Positions 1-9,072 of a stretch of DNA of 64,000 nt are shown piece by piece. Position 1 is the first letter of the stretch; every line of letters starts with the position of its first letter. The stretch is from the NCBI RefSeq assembly GCF_000620645.1, contig NZ_JIAV01000014.1:62001-126000 (forward strand), given 5' to 3'. A model generated the notes under the pieces. That model was not told the origin of the DNA. It saw nothing but the letters and a program-made list of their open reading frames with translations, and did not search any database. The position numbers were made by a program, and so were the translations under genes. The DNA comes from Nocardioides sp. URHA0032. GTDB lineage: Bacteria; Actinomycetota; Actinomycetes; Propionibacteriales; Nocardioidaceae.

Positions 1-904
1 GCGCGAGGTCCTCCGGATACGCGGTCTCGTACTCGACGTACTCCCCCGAGTCGGGGTGCTCGAAGCCGAGGCGCACGGCGTGCAGCCACTGCCGCTCGAG
101 GCCGACCCGCCTGGCGAGCGAGGGGTCCGCGCCGTAGGTCAGGTCGCCCACGCACGGGTGCTTGAGCGCGGCCATGTGGACCCGGATCTGGTGGGTGCGC
201 CCGGTCTCGAGGTGGATCTCGAGCAGGCTGGCGAAGCGGTGCGCCTCGAGCGTCTCGTAGTGGGTGACGCTGTGCCGGCCGTCTGCCATCACCGCGAACT
301 TATAGTCCGCGCGCGGGTGGCGCCCGATCGGCGCGTCGATGGTGCCCTCGAGCGGGTCCGGGTGGCCCTGGACCAGCGCGTGGTAGACCTTGTCGACGGT
401 CCGGTGGCGGAACGCGTTCTTGAGCACGGAGTAGGCGTGCTCGGACTTGCAGATCACCATCACCCCCGAGGTCCCGACGTCCAGTCGCTGCACGATGCCC
501 TGCCGCTCCGAGGCGCCGCTGGTCGAGATCCGGAAGCCGGCACCGGCGAGGTGCCCGACCACCGTGGGCCCGGACCAGCCGGGCGAGGGGTGCACGGCGA
601 CGCCGACCGGCTTGTCGATCACCACGATGGCGTCGTCGTCGTGGATGATCTTGATCCCCTCGACGACCTCGGGGACGACCTCGAGGGGGTTGGCCTCGAC
701 AGGGATCCGCACGTCGAGCACGGCGCCCGGGACGACCCGGTCGCTCTTGCCGACCGCCCTGCCGTCGAGCTCGACGTTGCCGCGGGCGATCAGGTCGGCT
801 GCCCGGGTGCGGGACAGCCCGAACAGGCGCGCCATGGCGGCGTCCACCCGCTCACCGTCCAGGCTCTCGGGCACCGACAGGACCCGGTGGTCGGCGGCGG
901 CCAT
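1..904 (-). CDS. rluD: RluA/RluD-family 23S rRNA pseudouridine synthase (3' end cut)
   Basis: Isomerises uridine to pseudouridine in large-subunit rRNA. About 301 residues are visible. The first ~55 form an S4 RNA-binding domain ([18 protein letters not shown]). The catalytic block reads [13 protein letters not shown], which keeps the catalytic Asp but has Gln where most relatives have His (HRLD). The last visible residues ([20 protein letters not shown]) match the family's C-terminal end, so only a few codons are probably missing past base 1. The ATG at 904-902 overlaps the lspA stop as ATGA, the usual actinobacterial lspA-rluD coupling. Which uridines are modified cannot be read from sequence. 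Confidence 0.93.
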   Translation of the reverse strand, partial: MAAADHRVLSVPESLDGERVDAAMARLFGLSRTRAADLIARGNVELDGRAVGKSDRVVPGAVLDVRIPVEANPLEVVPEVVEGIKIIHDDDAIVVIDKPVGVAVHPSPGWSGPTVVGHLAGAGFRISTSGASERQGIVQRLDVGTSGVMVICKSEHAYSVLKNAFRHRTVDKVYHALVQGHPDPLEGTIDAPIGRHPRADYKFAVMADGRHSVTHYETLEAHRFASLLEIHLETGRTHQIRVHMAALKHPCVGDLTYGADPSLARRVGLERQWLHAVRLGFEHPDSGEYVEYETAYPEDLA

Positions 905-1473
905 CACGTCGCGCCCTCCCGGGATGCGCGACTGCCGTCGAGCCGGATGCCGCGGTAGACCTGCACCAGGATCAGCGCGGCCGCGACGTCGATGCACATG
1001 TCAGCGACGTTGAAGACCGGCCAGTGCGGCAGCATGAAGAAGTCGATGACGTGCCCACGCAGCGGACCGGGCGCGCGGACCAGCCGGTCGGTCAGGTTGC
1101 CGGCGACGCCCGCCATCAGGAGGCCGAACGCGACCGCCCAGACGGCGTTGCCGAGCTTCCGCGAGAACCACGCGATCACCAGCACGGCGGCGATCGCCAC
1201 GACGCTGAACACCTCGGTGTAGGCGGTGCCGGTGCTGAAGGCGGCGCCCGGGTTGCGCACCAGGTGCAGGACGAACAGATCCCCCACGACCTCGACGTCG
1301 GCGCGGTCCGTCAGCTTCTCGACCGCGACCACCTTGGCGACGACGTCGACGGCGTACGCCGCGATCGCGACCGCGGCGAAGACCGCGAGGTACCGGCCGC
1401 GAGGGCCGTGGGGACGGGTCGTTCCGCTGTCGTTCTCGTCGCCGGTCAGCGACGCTCCTCGCGCTGCTTGCAT
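904..1473 (-). CDS. lspA: Lipoprotein signal peptidase (signal peptidase II)
   Basis: Aspartyl protease of the inner membrane that removes signal peptides from diacylglyceryl-modified prolipoproteins. With the ATG at 1473 the protein is 189 aa with four hydrophobic segments. It has the conserved NPGAAFS segment (about 74-80) and two catalytic Asp motifs, NLTDR (Asp129) and FNVAD (Asp158). The start is uncertain. This ATG lies 28 nt inside the upstream traR/dksA-like gene and has no clear ribosome site, while an in-frame CTG at 1449 follows a GAGGAG. Its stop overlaps the rluD start, so the two genes are probably translated together. Confidence 0.93.
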   Translation of the reverse strand: MQAARGASLTGDENDSGTTRPHGPRGRYLAVFAAVAIAAYAVDVVAKVVAVEKLTDRADVEVVGDLFVLHLVRNPGAAFSTGTAYTEVFSVVAIAAVLVIAWFSRKLGNAVWAVAFGLLMAGVAGNLTDRLVRAPGPLRGHVIDFFMLPHWPVFNVADMCIDVAAALILVQVYRGIRLDGSRASREGAT

Positions 1474-2351
1474 GTCATGCACAGTGTGGCACGGGGGAAC
1501 GCCATGAGCCGCATCTTGCCGATGGGGTTGCCGCACGACTCGCACACGCCGTACGTGCCGTCGTCGATCCGGGCGAGCGCGCGCTCGATCTGGGCCAGCT
1601 TGTCGCGCTCGCTGTTGAGCACGGTGAGCTCGTGGTCGCGCTCGAAGCTGGTGGCGCCGAGGTCGGCCTGGTCCTGGCCGGCCCCGTCGCCGGAGTCGCG
1701 CATCAGGCCGCTGAGCTCGGTCTCCTGCGCCTCGACGATCGAGCGGCTGTGCTCGAGCTGCTCGTGCAGCTCGGCGACGAGCTCCTTGAGCTCGGCCTTG
1801 GTCCAGGCGCCCTCGCCCTCCTTGACCACGAGCGAGCTGCGGGCGGCCTTGCGCGGAGCGGCCTTCTTGGCCGGGGCCGCCTTCTTCGCGGGCACGGCCT
1901 TCGTCGCGGGAGCCGCCTTCTTGACCGGTGCCGCCGCCTTCTTCGCCGGAGCCGCCTTCTTCACGGGTGCCGCCGCCTTCTTCACCGGAGCCGCCTTCTT
2001 CACCGGGGTCGCCTTCTTCGCCGGGGTCGCCTTCTTCGCCGGAGCCTTCTTCGCCGGAGCCGCCTTCTTGACCGGAGCCGCCTTCTTGACCGGAGCCGCC
2101 TTCTTCGCCGGAGCCGCCTTCTTCGCCGGAGCCGCCTTCTTCGCCGGAGCCGCCTTCTTCGCCGGAGCCTTGGCGGCGACCGTCCTCTTGGTCGGAGTGG
2201 CCTTCGCCACGGCGCCGTTCCTCGTCGACGTGGCCTTCGGGGCCGCCTTCTTGGCCGGCGTGGCTGCCTTGGCGGCCGGCTTGCGGCCGATCACCTTGCG
2301 AGCGGCGGAGGCCGCCTGCCCAGCGAGCGACTTCCTCGTGCTGCGAGCCAT
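1446..2351 (-). CDS. TraR/DksA-family zinc-finger protein with a long KKAAP repeat tail at the N terminus
   Basis: 301 aa. Residues about 1-165 are a highly basic, disordered Lys/Ala/Pro region made of KKAAP-type units, like histone-H1 or Hup tails. A helical coiled-coil follows (about 175-255), then a C-terminal DksA-type zinc finger with Cys270, Cys273, Cys291 and Cys294 and the downstream RATLCMTC segment. DksA relatives bind the RNA polymerase secondary channel. The basic tail suggests additional DNA or RNA binding, but that is inference. The ATG at 2351 begins MARSTRKS, as in other actinobacterial members. The gene lies between divIVA and lspA, and its 3' end overlaps lspA. The repeat may vary in length between strains. 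Confidence 0.9.
   Translation of the reverse strand: MARSTRKSLAGQAASAARKVIGRKPAAKAATPAKKAAPKATSTRNGAVAKATPTKRTVAAKAPAKKAAPAKKAAPAKKAAPAKKAAPVKKAAPVKKAAPAKKAPAKKATPAKKATPVKKAAPVKKAAAPVKKAAPAKKAAAPVKKAAPATKAVPAKKAAPAKKAAPRKAARSSLVVKEGEGAWTKAELKELVAELHEQLEHSRSIVEAQETELSGLMRDSGDGAGQDQADLGATSFERDHELTVLNSERDKLAQIERALARIDDGTYGVCESCGNPIGKMRLMAFPRATLCMTCKQREERR
1858..2169 (-). repeat. In-frame tandem repeat coding KKAAP units
   Basis: About 15-18-nt units (plus strand gccgccttcttcgccgga and variants) repeat in frame through the N-terminal half of the TraR/DksA-like gene. Each encodes a KKAAP- or KKAAAP-like block. The near-identity of neighbouring units, especially 2095-2165, points to recent expansion by slippage or recombination. 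This is a coding repeat. Confidence 0.9.
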
Positions 2352-2460
2352 GGTCGGGCCTCCTCAGGCCTCGGCGACTGTGGCTTCAACCACAGCGTGT
2401 GCGGGGAGGGTAGCCGGTGACTCCAAGGGCCTCAAATCAGCCACACCGCGGAATGCGAAA

Positions 2461-2488
2461 GCGGCCGGCCCCCTCGGGGGCCGGCCGC
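2461..2488 (-). terminator. Strong hairpin terminator downstream of divIVA
   Basis: Perfect 13-bp arms (gcggccggccccc and its complement) flank a 2-nt centre. Read on the minus strand, the hairpin starts 25 nt after the divIVA stop and is followed by TTTCGC, a short T tract. It should end the division-gene transcript before the traR/dksA-lspA-rluD group, which then needs its own promoter in 2352-2460. Confidence 0.8.
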
Positions 2489-2512
2489 TCGCGCCAAGCG
2501 ATGGTACGGCGG

Positions 2513-3262
2513 TCAGGCGTCGTCCTCGCCGAGGATCGAGCGCAACCGCTTCGGTGCCGGGGTGTCCTCGCCCGCCGGGCCGTCGGACGTGCCGCTGCCG
2601 AGCGCCTCCAGCTGCTGGCTGAAGTAGCTCTTGAGGCGGGAGCGGTACTCGCGCTCGAAGGAGCGGAGCTTCTCGACCTCGCCGTTCAGGATGTCGCGCT
2701 CGCGCTCGAGGTCCCCGAACATCTGGCGACGGCGCTCGGCCGTCTCCGAGTCGAGCATCTGGGCACGGGTGCGGGCATCCGACTCGAGGCGGTCGGCCTT
2801 GGTCTTCGACTCCGACTCCAGGCGCTCGGCCTTGGTACGGGCCTCGCCGACGATCTTGTCGGCCTCGTTCTTCGCGTCCTCGACGAGCTCGTCGGCGTTG
2901 CGGGTCGCGATCTCGAGCAGCCGAGCCGCGGCGTTCGAGGCCTGCGGGACGGTCTCGACCCGGATCGTCTCGACGGGGGTCGCGGCGACCACGGGGGCCG
3001 GCGTGGCGACCACCTCCGGCTCCGGCGCCGGCGTCGGCTCGGGTGCCTTCTCCTCGGCGCGCGGCTGCGGGGCCGTCTCGGTCGAGACGCCACCCTGGGC
3101 CGTGGACAGCTTCGCCCTGAGGTCGTCGTTCTCCTTCGTGAGACGCGCCAGCTCGGCTTCCACCTCGTCGAGGAACTGGTCGACCTCACCCATGTCGTAG
3201 CCCTCGCGGAGCCGGACGGGAGTAAAGCGCTTGTTGCTCACGTCCTCAGGCGTCAGCGGCAT
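2513..3262 (-). CDS. divIVA: DivIVA/Wag31 polar growth scaffold
   Basis: Coiled-coil protein that marks curved polar membrane and recruits the apical growth machinery in actinobacteria. 249 aa from the ATG at 3262. The N-terminal lipid-binding segment (MPLTPEDVSNKRF) and the VDQFLDEVEAEL helix are typical. A Pro/Ala/Glu-rich linker (about 60-105) leads to a long charged coiled coil (about 110-225) with repeated SESKTKADRLES-like heptads. In-frame ATGs at 3274 and 3286 are less likely because the family begins MPLTP. GTGAGG precedes the chosen start. The gene follows yggT and sepF. Confidence 0.95.
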   Translation of the reverse strand: MPLTPEDVSNKRFTPVRLREGYDMGEVDQFLDEVEAELARLTKENDDLRAKLSTAQGGVSTETAPQPRAEEKAPEPTPAPEPEVVATPAPVVAATPVETIRVETVPQASNAAARLLEIATRNADELVEDAKNEADKIVGEARTKAERLESESKTKADRLESDARTRAQMLDSETAERRRQMFGDLERERDILNGEVEKLRSFEREYRSRLKSYFSQQLEALGSGTSDGPAGEDTPAPKRLRSILGEDDA

Positions 3263-3364
3263 GACCTCACCCATTCTCGTCGTCAAAGTTACTGTCGGTC
3301 GAACAATAGCGCTTGCACAGGTGAGCGGCTCATCGACGCCGGCGCTCCCCTGCTCCCGGCCGGT

Positions 3365-3658
3365 TCAGGCCAGGAAGATCTCGCGGTTGACCCGGAGCAG
3401 GACGTACGCGGCGACGATCACGATCAGGAAGCTCAGGTCGAGCGAGATGCTCCCGATCCGCAGTGGCGGGATCACCCGGCGCAGCGCCTTGATCGGCGGA
3501 TCCGTGGTGGAGTACACGCCCTCGAGCGCCACCAGGAGCACGCCGTGGGGCACCCACGCCCGCGCGAACACCTGCACCCAGTCCACCACGAACCGGACCC
3601 ACAGCAGGGCGATGAAGAACCACAGCACGGCCTCGATCAAGCCACCGGCAACATTCAC
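3365..3658 (-). CDS. YggT-family membrane protein
   Basis: 97 aa with two YggT-type hydrophobic blocks (about 5-35 and 68-92) around a short segment, IKALRRVIPPLRIGSISLD, which holds the family's P-P-(L/I)-G-(G/S) turn. It is an inner-membrane protein usually encoded between sepF and divIVA, linked to division-cluster genes and to osmotic or ion homeostasis in other bacteria. Its exact role is unknown. The start is GTG. A GTG is acceptable because it begins directly at the first membrane segment and leaves 28 nt to sepF. Confidence 0.9.
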   Translation of the reverse strand: MNVAGGLIEAVLWFFIALLWVRFVVDWVQVFARAWVPHGVLLVALEGVYSTTDPPIKALRRVIPPLRIGSISLDLSFLIVIVAAYVLLRVNREIFLA

Positions 3659-3686
3659 GTACGACGGATCCTCGCTCTGGACGGCG

Positions 3687-4175
3687 TCAGCTCTGGTTGA
3701 AGAACCCGCCTGCGACGATCCGCTGCTTGTCCTCGGCGGCCACCGTCACGTTCGGCGGCGAGAGCAGGAACACCTTGTTGGTGACGCGCTCGATCGTGCC
3801 ACGCGTGGCAAACACCAGCCCGGCCGCGAAGTCGACGAGCCGCTTGGCGTCGGAATCGTCCATCTCCGAGAGGTTCATGATCACCGGCGTGCCCTCGCGG
3901 AAGTTCTCGCCGATGGTGCGCGCCTCGTTGTAGGTGCGCGGGTGCAGGGTCGTGATGCGGGACAGCTCGGCCACCACTCCGGTCGGTCCGGGAGCCGGAC
4001 GCCGGCGCTCGGAGATGTCGGACACGGGTGCGGGACGCACCTCGCGCTTCGGCGCACGGACAGGAGCGGTCTCCTGGGTCTCGTACTCGCCCTCGTAGGC
4101 GTACTCGTCGTCGTACCGGCCGGTGTCCTCGAGCAGGCCGAGGTACTCGCCGATCCTGCGCATAGCGCCGCTCAT
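3687..4175 (-). CDS. sepF: SepF, FtsZ membrane anchor
   Basis: Tethers FtsZ filaments to the membrane in bacteria lacking FtsA. 162 aa. The N-terminal amphipathic membrane-binding helix ([17 protein letters not shown]) is followed by an acidic and then Pro-rich linker. The C-terminal SepF dimer domain begins near residue 70 ([18 protein letters not shown]) and contains PVIMNLSEM and the [11 protein letters not shown] helix. The ATG at 4175 has a good ribosome site (GGAGGG seven bases upstream). No ftsA is seen anywhere in the cluster, consistent with SepF being the anchor. Confidence 0.96.
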   Translation of the reverse strand: MSGAMRRIGEYLGLLEDTGRYDDEYAYEGEYETQETAPVRAPKREVRPAPVSDISERRRPAPGPTGVVAELSRITTLHPRTYNEARTIGENFREGTPVIMNLSEMDDSDAKRLVDFAAGLVFATRGTIERVTNKVFLLSPPNVTVAAEDKQRIVAGGFFNQS

Positions 4176-4212
4176 GACTGTGCCCTCCGGTGGTGGTGTG
4201 GTGGTTGGGACA

Positions 4213-4911
4213 TTACTTGACCTGTGGCCTCGAACCGAGGACCGCCGAGCCAATGCGCACGTGTGTCGCGCCGGCCCGGACGGCGTGCTCGAGGTCGCCG
4301 CTCATCCCGGCCGACAGCCAGGTCGCGTCGGGGTGGTCGGCGAGGAAGTCACGGCGGATCCCGGCGAGCCGCTCGAACGCGGACGCCGGATCCTCACCGA
4401 GCGGCGCTACGGCCATCAGCCCCCGCAGCCGGAGCATGCCGGCCGCGGCGACCGCGGTGCCGAGGGCGGCCAGCCCGTCGGGGTCGACGCCGGCCCGGCC
4501 CTCGCGCCCGGGCGGGTCGAGGCTGACCTGGAGCAGGACGTCGAGGGCGCGGTCACGCTCGTGCGCGCCGCGGTCGAGGCCGGTGAGCAGCTTCGCGCGG
4601 TCGACGGACTCGACGACGTCGGCGTACGACGCGACGGCCGCCGCCTTGTTGCTCTGCAGGCCGCCGATGAAGTGCCAGGTGAGCCCGAGGTCGGCGCACT
4701 CAGCTGCCTTCGCCTGGGCCTCCTGGTGACGGTTCTCCCCCACGTCGGTGATGCCGAGGTCGGCGAGGATCCGGACGTCGGAGGCCGGGAAGAACTTGGT
4801 GACCACGACGAGCCGGACCTCGCCCGGGTCGCGGCCGGCGTCGGCGCAGGCGCCCGCGATCCGGCCCCGGACGACCTCGAGCCCGGAGGCGACCTGCTCC
4901 TGGCGGGTCAT
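4213..4911 (-). CDS. YggS/PLPBP-family pyridoxal phosphate homeostasis protein
   Basis: Non-enzymatic PLP-binding TIM-barrel protein that buffers pyridoxal 5'-phosphate. 232 aa. The PLP lysine motif is VVVTKFFP (about residues 29-36). The conserved [23 protein letters not shown] and [28 protein letters not shown] blocks bind the phosphate. Its ATG overlaps the pgeF stop (ATGA, 4908-4911). It is regularly found between ftsZ and sepF in Gram-positives, but no direct division role is implied. Confidence 0.95.
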   Translation of the reverse strand: MTRQEQVASGLEVVRGRIAGACADAGRDPGEVRLVVVTKFFPASDVRILADLGITDVGENRHQEAQAKAAECADLGLTWHFIGGLQSNKAAAVASYADVVESVDRAKLLTGLDRGAHERDRALDVLLQVSLDPPGREGRAGVDPDGLAALGTAVAAAGMLRLRGLMAVAPLGEDPASAFERLAGIRRDFLADHPDATWLSAGMSGDLEHAVRAGATHVRIGSAVLGSRPQVK

Positions 4912-5594
4912 GCACTCCTCCAGACCACGCCGGCGAGCCGGCCGGCGGCCACGCCGTCGCGGCGGTAGGAGTGCAGGCTCTCGTCCTCGCGGGTGCAGCC
5001 GCCGACCTCGGTCGCGGGTACGCCGGCCGCGGCGAGCTGGGCCAGGACGCCGGCACCGAGGTCGAGGGCAGGAGTGCCCCAGCTGGTGGTGGCGCCGGTC
5101 TCGGGCACGGCCGCCGCGACCTCGGCCCGCAGCTCCTCGGGCACCTCGTAGCAGCGGCCACAGATGTGCGGCCCGACCCAGGCCCGGAGACCGGTCGCGC
5201 CGAGCTCGCGCAGCCGCTCGACGGCGGCGGTGACGACGCCCCGGCGTACGCCCTCCCGGCCGGCGTGCACCGCCCCGATCTCGCCGCCGGCGGCGACCAG
5301 GAGCACCGGCACGCAGTCGGCCGCGCGCGCGAGCAGTGCGATCCCCGGCTCGGTGGTGAGCAGGGCGTCCGCGTCCGGCGCCGCCTCGTACGAGCCATCG
5401 ACGAGGTGGACGGCGGTGCCGTGCACCTGGTGCATCAGGTACGGCGTCGCGCCGGTCTCGGCCGCGACCGTCGCGAGAGCCGCGCCACGGACGTGGTCCG
5501 TCGCGAGGTCGCCGAGGTCGAGGGTGCGGTCGGTGAACGCGACCGACACCGTGCCGGTCGTGACCGGCACGGTGTCCTGGAAGAGGAAGGTCAC
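4908..5594 (-). CDS. pgeF: Peptidoglycan editing factor PgeF (YfiH/multicopper polyphenol oxidase family)
   Basis: 228 aa YfiH-fold protein. In E. coli this family removes wrongly incorporated L-Ser from UDP-MurNAc, and homologues cleave purine nucleosides. The metal-binding signature is present: MHQVHG (about 54-59), [10 protein letters not shown] (about 90-99), and GAVHAGREG (about 107-115). The last differs from the common HAGWRG by loss of Trp. The start is GTG at 5594, overlapping the ftsZ TGA (GTGA). It is coupled on both sides, between ftsZ and yggS. Confidence 0.92.
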   Translation of the reverse strand: MTFLFQDTVPVTTGTVSVAFTDRTLDLGDLATDHVRGAALATVAAETGATPYLMHQVHGTAVHLVDGSYEAAPDADALLTTEPGIALLARAADCVPVLLVAAGGEIGAVHAGREGVRRGVVTAAVERLRELGATGLRAWVGPHICGRCYEVPEELRAEVAAAVPETGATTSWGTPALDLGAGVLAQLAAAGVPATEVGGCTREDESLHSYRRDGVAAGRLAGVVWRSA

Positions 5595-6796
5595 TTGAGG
5601 AAGTCGGGCACGTCCAGGTCGTCGTCGTCGAACTGCACCTGGTGCGGAGCGGGTCGCGGCGTACTGGCCTGGGAAGCGGTCGTGCCGACCTTCTCCTTCT
5701 CCTTCTCGCGGTCCTGGTCCCGGCCCTTGTCCCTGTCGGCCGCCGGCGGGGCGGCGGGGCCGGCCTGCGCCGGCGCCTTCGTCTCGGAGGGGGCCTGGGC
5801 CGGCCGGGTGTCGCGGCGCAGCACGGCGCCCTCGTCACGACGCTTCGGCTGGCCGCCGTCGAACCCGGCCGCAATGACCGTGACCCGCACCTCGTCGCCG
5901 AGCGCGTCGTCGATGGTCGCGCCGAAGATGATGTTCGCCTCGGCGTGCACGGCCTCGGCGACCAGCGCGGCCGCCTCGTTGATCTCGAACAGGCCCAGGT
6001 CGGAGCCGCCGGCGATCGAGAGCAGCACGCCGTGCGCTCCGTCGATGCTGGCCTCGAGGAGCGGGCTCGACACCGCCATCTCGGCCGCCGCCACGGAGCG
6101 GTCCTCGCCCCGGGCCGAGCCGATGCCCATCAGCGCGGAGCCGGCGTTCGACATCACGGACTTCACGTCCGCGAAGTCGAGGTTGATCAGTCCGGGCGTG
6201 GTGATCAGGTCGGTGATGCCCGAGACGCCCTGGAGCAGCACCTGGTCGGCCTGCTTGAACGCGTCGAGCACCGAGACGTTGCGGTCGCTGATCGAGAGCA
6301 GCCGGTCGTTCGGGATCACGATGAGGGTGTCGACCTCCTCGCGCAGCTGCGCGATGCCCTCCTCGGCGGAGTTGGCGCGACGCCGGCCCTCGAACGAGAA
6401 CGGCCGGGTCACGACGCCGATGGTCAGGGCGCCGAGGCTCCGGGCGATCCGGGCCACGACGGGTGCGCCGCCGGTGCCGGTGCCACCGCCCTCGCCGGCG
6501 GTCACGAACACCATGTCGGCGCCCTTCATGACCTCCTCGATCTCGTCGGCGTGGTCCTCCGCCGCCCGGGCGCCCACGTCGGGGTTCGCCCCGGCGCCGA
6601 GCCCGCGGGTCAACTCACGACCGATGTCGAGCTTCACGTCGGCGTCGCTCATGAGGAGCGCCTGCGCGTCGGTGTTGATCGCGATGAACTCGACGCCCTT
6701 GAGGCCGACCTCGATCATCCGGTTGACGGCGTTGACACCACCACCGCCGATGCCCACGACCTTGATGATGGCCAGGTAGTTCTGCGCTGCTGCCAC
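5591..6796 (-). CDS. ftsZ: Cell division GTPase FtsZ
   Basis: Tubulin homologue that forms the Z ring. 401 aa. The GTP-binding loop GGGTGTG is at 103-109 and the T7 synergy loop [10 protein letters not shown] at about 203-212. A long charged linker (about 315-380, rich in [14 protein letters not shown]) leads to the C-terminal partner-binding peptide DLDVPDFLK, the site for SepF and FtsW. The start is GTG at 6796 with AAGGG upstream. The 210-nt gap to ftsQ carries a 31-bp palindrome and probably a dedicated promoter, as in other actinobacteria. Confidence 0.98.
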   Translation of the reverse strand: MAAAQNYLAIIKVVGIGGGGVNAVNRMIEVGLKGVEFIAINTDAQALLMSDADVKLDIGRELTRGLGAGANPDVGARAAEDHADEIEEVMKGADMVFVTAGEGGGTGTGGAPVVARIARSLGALTIGVVTRPFSFEGRRRANSAEEGIAQLREEVDTLIVIPNDRLLSISDRNVSVLDAFKQADQVLLQGVSGITDLITTPGLINLDFADVKSVMSNAGSALMGIGSARGEDRSVAAAEMAVSSPLLEASIDGAHGVLLSIAGGSDLGLFEINEAAALVAEAVHAEANIIFGATIDDALGDEVRVTVIAAGFDGGQPKRRDEGAVLRRDTRPAQAPSETKAPAQAGPAAPPAADRDKGRDQDREKEKEKVGTTASQASTPRPAPHQVQFDDDDLDVPDFLK

Positions 6797-6892
6797 GGCT
6801 TTCGCCCTTCGCTGCTCGTCGGATGCTGGTCGATGTGCTGTGTCTCGGGTGTGTCTGCGTGACTCGGGGAAGTCGGCGTCGGCCTGTCCGTT

Positions 6893-6923
6893 AACTCTGA
6901 CCCTCAGCCTGAGGGTTATAGTT
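6893..6923 (-). promoter_or_regulatory. 31-bp palindrome upstream of ftsZ, candidate FtsR (MerR-type) operator
   Basis: Arms of 14 nt (minus strand AACTATAACCCTCA and TGAGGGTCAGAGTT, 12 of 14 paired) surround GGC. The inner 7 bp of each arm are perfect. A TTGACA hexamer (6930-6925) lies directly upstream and TATAAC falls within the left arm. The ftsQ-ftsZ gap (6797-7006) holds no gene. The MerR-type regulator FtsR of Corynebacterium glutamicum is known to act on ftsZ and is conserved in actinobacteria. Assigning this palindrome to FtsR is inference from position and symmetry. An RNA hairpin in the leader is an alternative. Confidence 0.55.
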
Positions 6924-7006
6924 ATGTCAACCTCGCCGTGGTCACGACACTAGGCAGCCGCCGCGCTCGATCGATGGAGACACGCCGGTGGATGCGGGCG
7001 CTGCTC

Positions 7007-7738
7007 CTACTTCGTGGTCGGCTGACCCGGGACGGAGACGTCGTAGGTCTGGGCCTTGCGGGCGACCAGGAGCTGGGCGAGCACCTCGGCCTTGAGATCG
7101 GAGTCGGCGGAGCTCCCCCAGCGGACGGTCCGACCGTCACGGAGGTCGAGGGTGATCTCGTCGACGGTCTCGACCTCGACGTGGTCGACCTTCGCGGCCA
7201 GGTCGGCGGGCAGGGCGGCGACGACGAGGGCGGCCTCGCGCAGGGCGGCGTTCCCGGTGTCGTTGCCGGTCACCACACGCGGGAGGTCGGGTGGGGCCTG
7301 GGCGTAGTCGCGGAACACCACGCCGTCGGCGTCCATGCCGCGCAGCTGTCCGGCGATCTCGACGACCGCGACGGGGACGCGCTCGGTGACGTCGATGCGG
7401 ACCTGGTCCGGCCACTCGCGCGAGACGTCGGCGGAGCGTACGGCGGCGAGCGCCTCGACCCGGGTGCGGATCCGCTCGAGGTCGACCCGGGCGAGGGCCT
7501 GGCCCTCGGGCACCGCGGCCGCCTGGCGGACCTGGCTGTCCGAGAGCAGCCGGGCGCCGTGCACGTCGACGCCCGTGACCGAGAGGTAGGAGGAGAAGAA
7601 GACCAGCCAGACGGTGCCGACCAGGAGGACCAGGACCAGCACCACCGCGAGCACGGGCTTCCAGTTCAGCCAGCGGCGGGCCCACTGGCGGCGCGCGAAC
7701 CGCTTCCGGGTGCGCAGGTCGGTCGACGCCTCGGTCAT
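7007..7738 (-). CDS. ftsQ: Cell division protein FtsQ
   Basis: Bitopic divisome protein linking early and late components with FtsB/FtsL. 243 aa. It has a basic cytoplasmic N terminus (to about 27), a single membrane helix (about 28-50, LAVVLVLVLLVGTVWLVFF), a POTRA domain (about 53-122, LSVTGVDVHGARLLSDSQV) and a C-terminal beta domain with VEVETVDEITLDLRDG. The ATG overlaps the murC TGA as ATGA. Confidence 0.95.
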   Translation of the reverse strand: MTEASTDLRTRKRFARRQWARRWLNWKPVLAVVLVLVLLVGTVWLVFFSSYLSVTGVDVHGARLLSDSQVRQAAAVPEGQALARVDLERIRTRVEALAAVRSADVSREWPDQVRIDVTERVPVAVVEIAGQLRGMDADGVVFRDYAQAPPDLPRVVTGNDTGNAALREAALVVAALPADLAAKVDHVEVETVDEITLDLRDGRTVRWGSSADSDLKAEVLAQLLVARKAQTYDVSVPGQPTTK

Positions 7739-9072
7739 CCGAGCAGCTCCAGGACCTGAGGGCCGATCGCCGTCACGGTGCCCGCGCCCAGCGTGAGCAC
7801 CAGGTCGCCGGGCCGGGCCCGGGCGACGAGCGCCGCGGCGACGTCGTCGAACGACGGCACGAACGCCACCCGATCGGCCGGGAGCGGTACGGCGGCCGCC
7901 ACCATCGCCCCCGTCACGTCCGGGTCCGGGTCCTCGCGGGCGAGGTAGACGTCGAGCACGACGACCTCGTCCGCGGCACCCAGCGCCTCGCCCATCTGCA
8001 CACCGAAGATCCGGGTGCGCGAGACCAGGTGCGGCTGGTAGCCCACCACGACCCGGCCCGACCCGGCGAGCGCCCGCGCGGCTTGCAGGTCCCCGGCGAT
8101 CTCGGTCGGGTGGTGCGCGTAGCTGTCGTAGACGCGCACTCCCCCGGCCTCGCCCTTGAGCTCCATCCGGCGCTTGGTGCCGGTGTACGCCGCGATGCCG
8201 CGCACCAGGTCGTCGGCGTCGTAGCCCAGCGCGACACCGGCGGCCAGCGCCGCCAGGGCGTCGACGAGGTAGTGCTCCCCCGGCGACCAGAGCGTGACGT
8301 CCGTCAGCAGGCCGGGCGACGACGCCGACACCCGCACGACCCGCCGGCCCCGGTCCTCCGCACGCGACGCGAGCGCGGCGGCCCCCGGGTCGTCCACGCA
8401 GCAGACCAGGAAGCCGTCGGGCGCGACGGTGTCGGCGAAGTCCTCGAACGCGCGCCGGTAGCCCTCCTCGGTCCCCCAGTGGTCGAGGTGGTCGGCCTCG
8501 ACGTTCGTGACGATCGCGGCGTACGGCGAGTAGTGCAGGAACGCACCGTCGCTCTCGTCCGCCTCCGCGACGAAGTCGAGTCCGGTGCCCTCCGCGGCGT
8601 TCACGCCGGTGGCCGCCAGGTCGCCGCCGATCGCGTACGTCGGGTCCGCGCCCGCCGCCTGAAGTGCGACCGTGAGCAAGGAGGTGGTCGTCGTCTTGCC
8701 GTGCGTGCCCGCGACCGCGACGACGCGACGCCCGGCCATCACCGCGGCCAGCGCCGCCGACCGCGGGAGGACGCGCAGCCCGCGGCGGACGGCCTCGGCG
8801 TACTCCGGGTTGTCCGCACGGACCGCCGTCGACACGACCACCGTGTCCGCGTCGCCCAGCTGGGACGCGGAGTGCCCGACGAAGACGGAGGCGCCCAGCG
8901 CCCGCAGGGCGGCCAGCGCCGGCGAGTCGGCACCGTCGCTGCCGCTCACCGTGATGCCGCGGGCCAGCATGATCCGGGCGATGCCGGACAGGCCGGCCCC
9001 GCCGATGCCGACGAAGTGGACGTGACCGAGCCGGTCGGCGGGGAGGATCTCGTCCGGGACGGGCACCTTCAC
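7735..9072 (-). CDS. murC: UDP-N-acetylmuramate--L-alanine ligase
   Basis: ATP-dependent addition of L-Ala to UDP-MurNAc in the cytoplasm. 445 aa. The N-terminal UDP-binding Rossmann domain starts [14 protein letters not shown] (about 19-32). The Mur ligase P-loop GTHGKTTTT is at 122-130, followed by the central ATPase domain with EADESDGAF and the C-terminal ligase domain ([11 protein letters not shown]). The GTG at 9072 overlaps the murG stop (GTGA). Any earlier start in this frame would lie wholly within murG coding sequence. Confidence 0.97.
   Translation of the reverse strand: MKVPVPDEILPADRLGHVHFVGIGGAGLSGIARIMLARGITVSGSDGADSPALAALRALGASVFVGHSASQLGDADTVVVSTAVRADNPEYAEAVRRGLRVLPRSAALAAVMAGRRVVAVAGTHGKTTTTSLLTVALQAAGADPTYAIGGDLAATGVNAAEGTGLDFVAEADESDGAFLHYSPYAAIVTNVEADHLDHWGTEEGYRRAFEDFADTVAPDGFLVCCVDDPGAAALASRAEDRGRRVVRVSASSPGLLTDVTLWSPGEHYLVDALAALAAGVALGYDADDLVRGIAAYTGTKRRMELKGEAGGVRVYDSYAHHPTEIAGDLQAARALAGSGRVVVGYQPHLVSRTRIFGVQMGEALGAADEVVVLDVYLAREDPDPDVTGAMVAAAVPLPADRVAFVPSFDDVAAALVARARPGDLVLTLGAGTVTAIGPQVLELLG

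Noticed and set aside
1858..2169. Regular repeats that could be taken for a CRISPR array
   Set aside because: There are no spacers. The units are contiguous, in frame and code the KKAAP tail.
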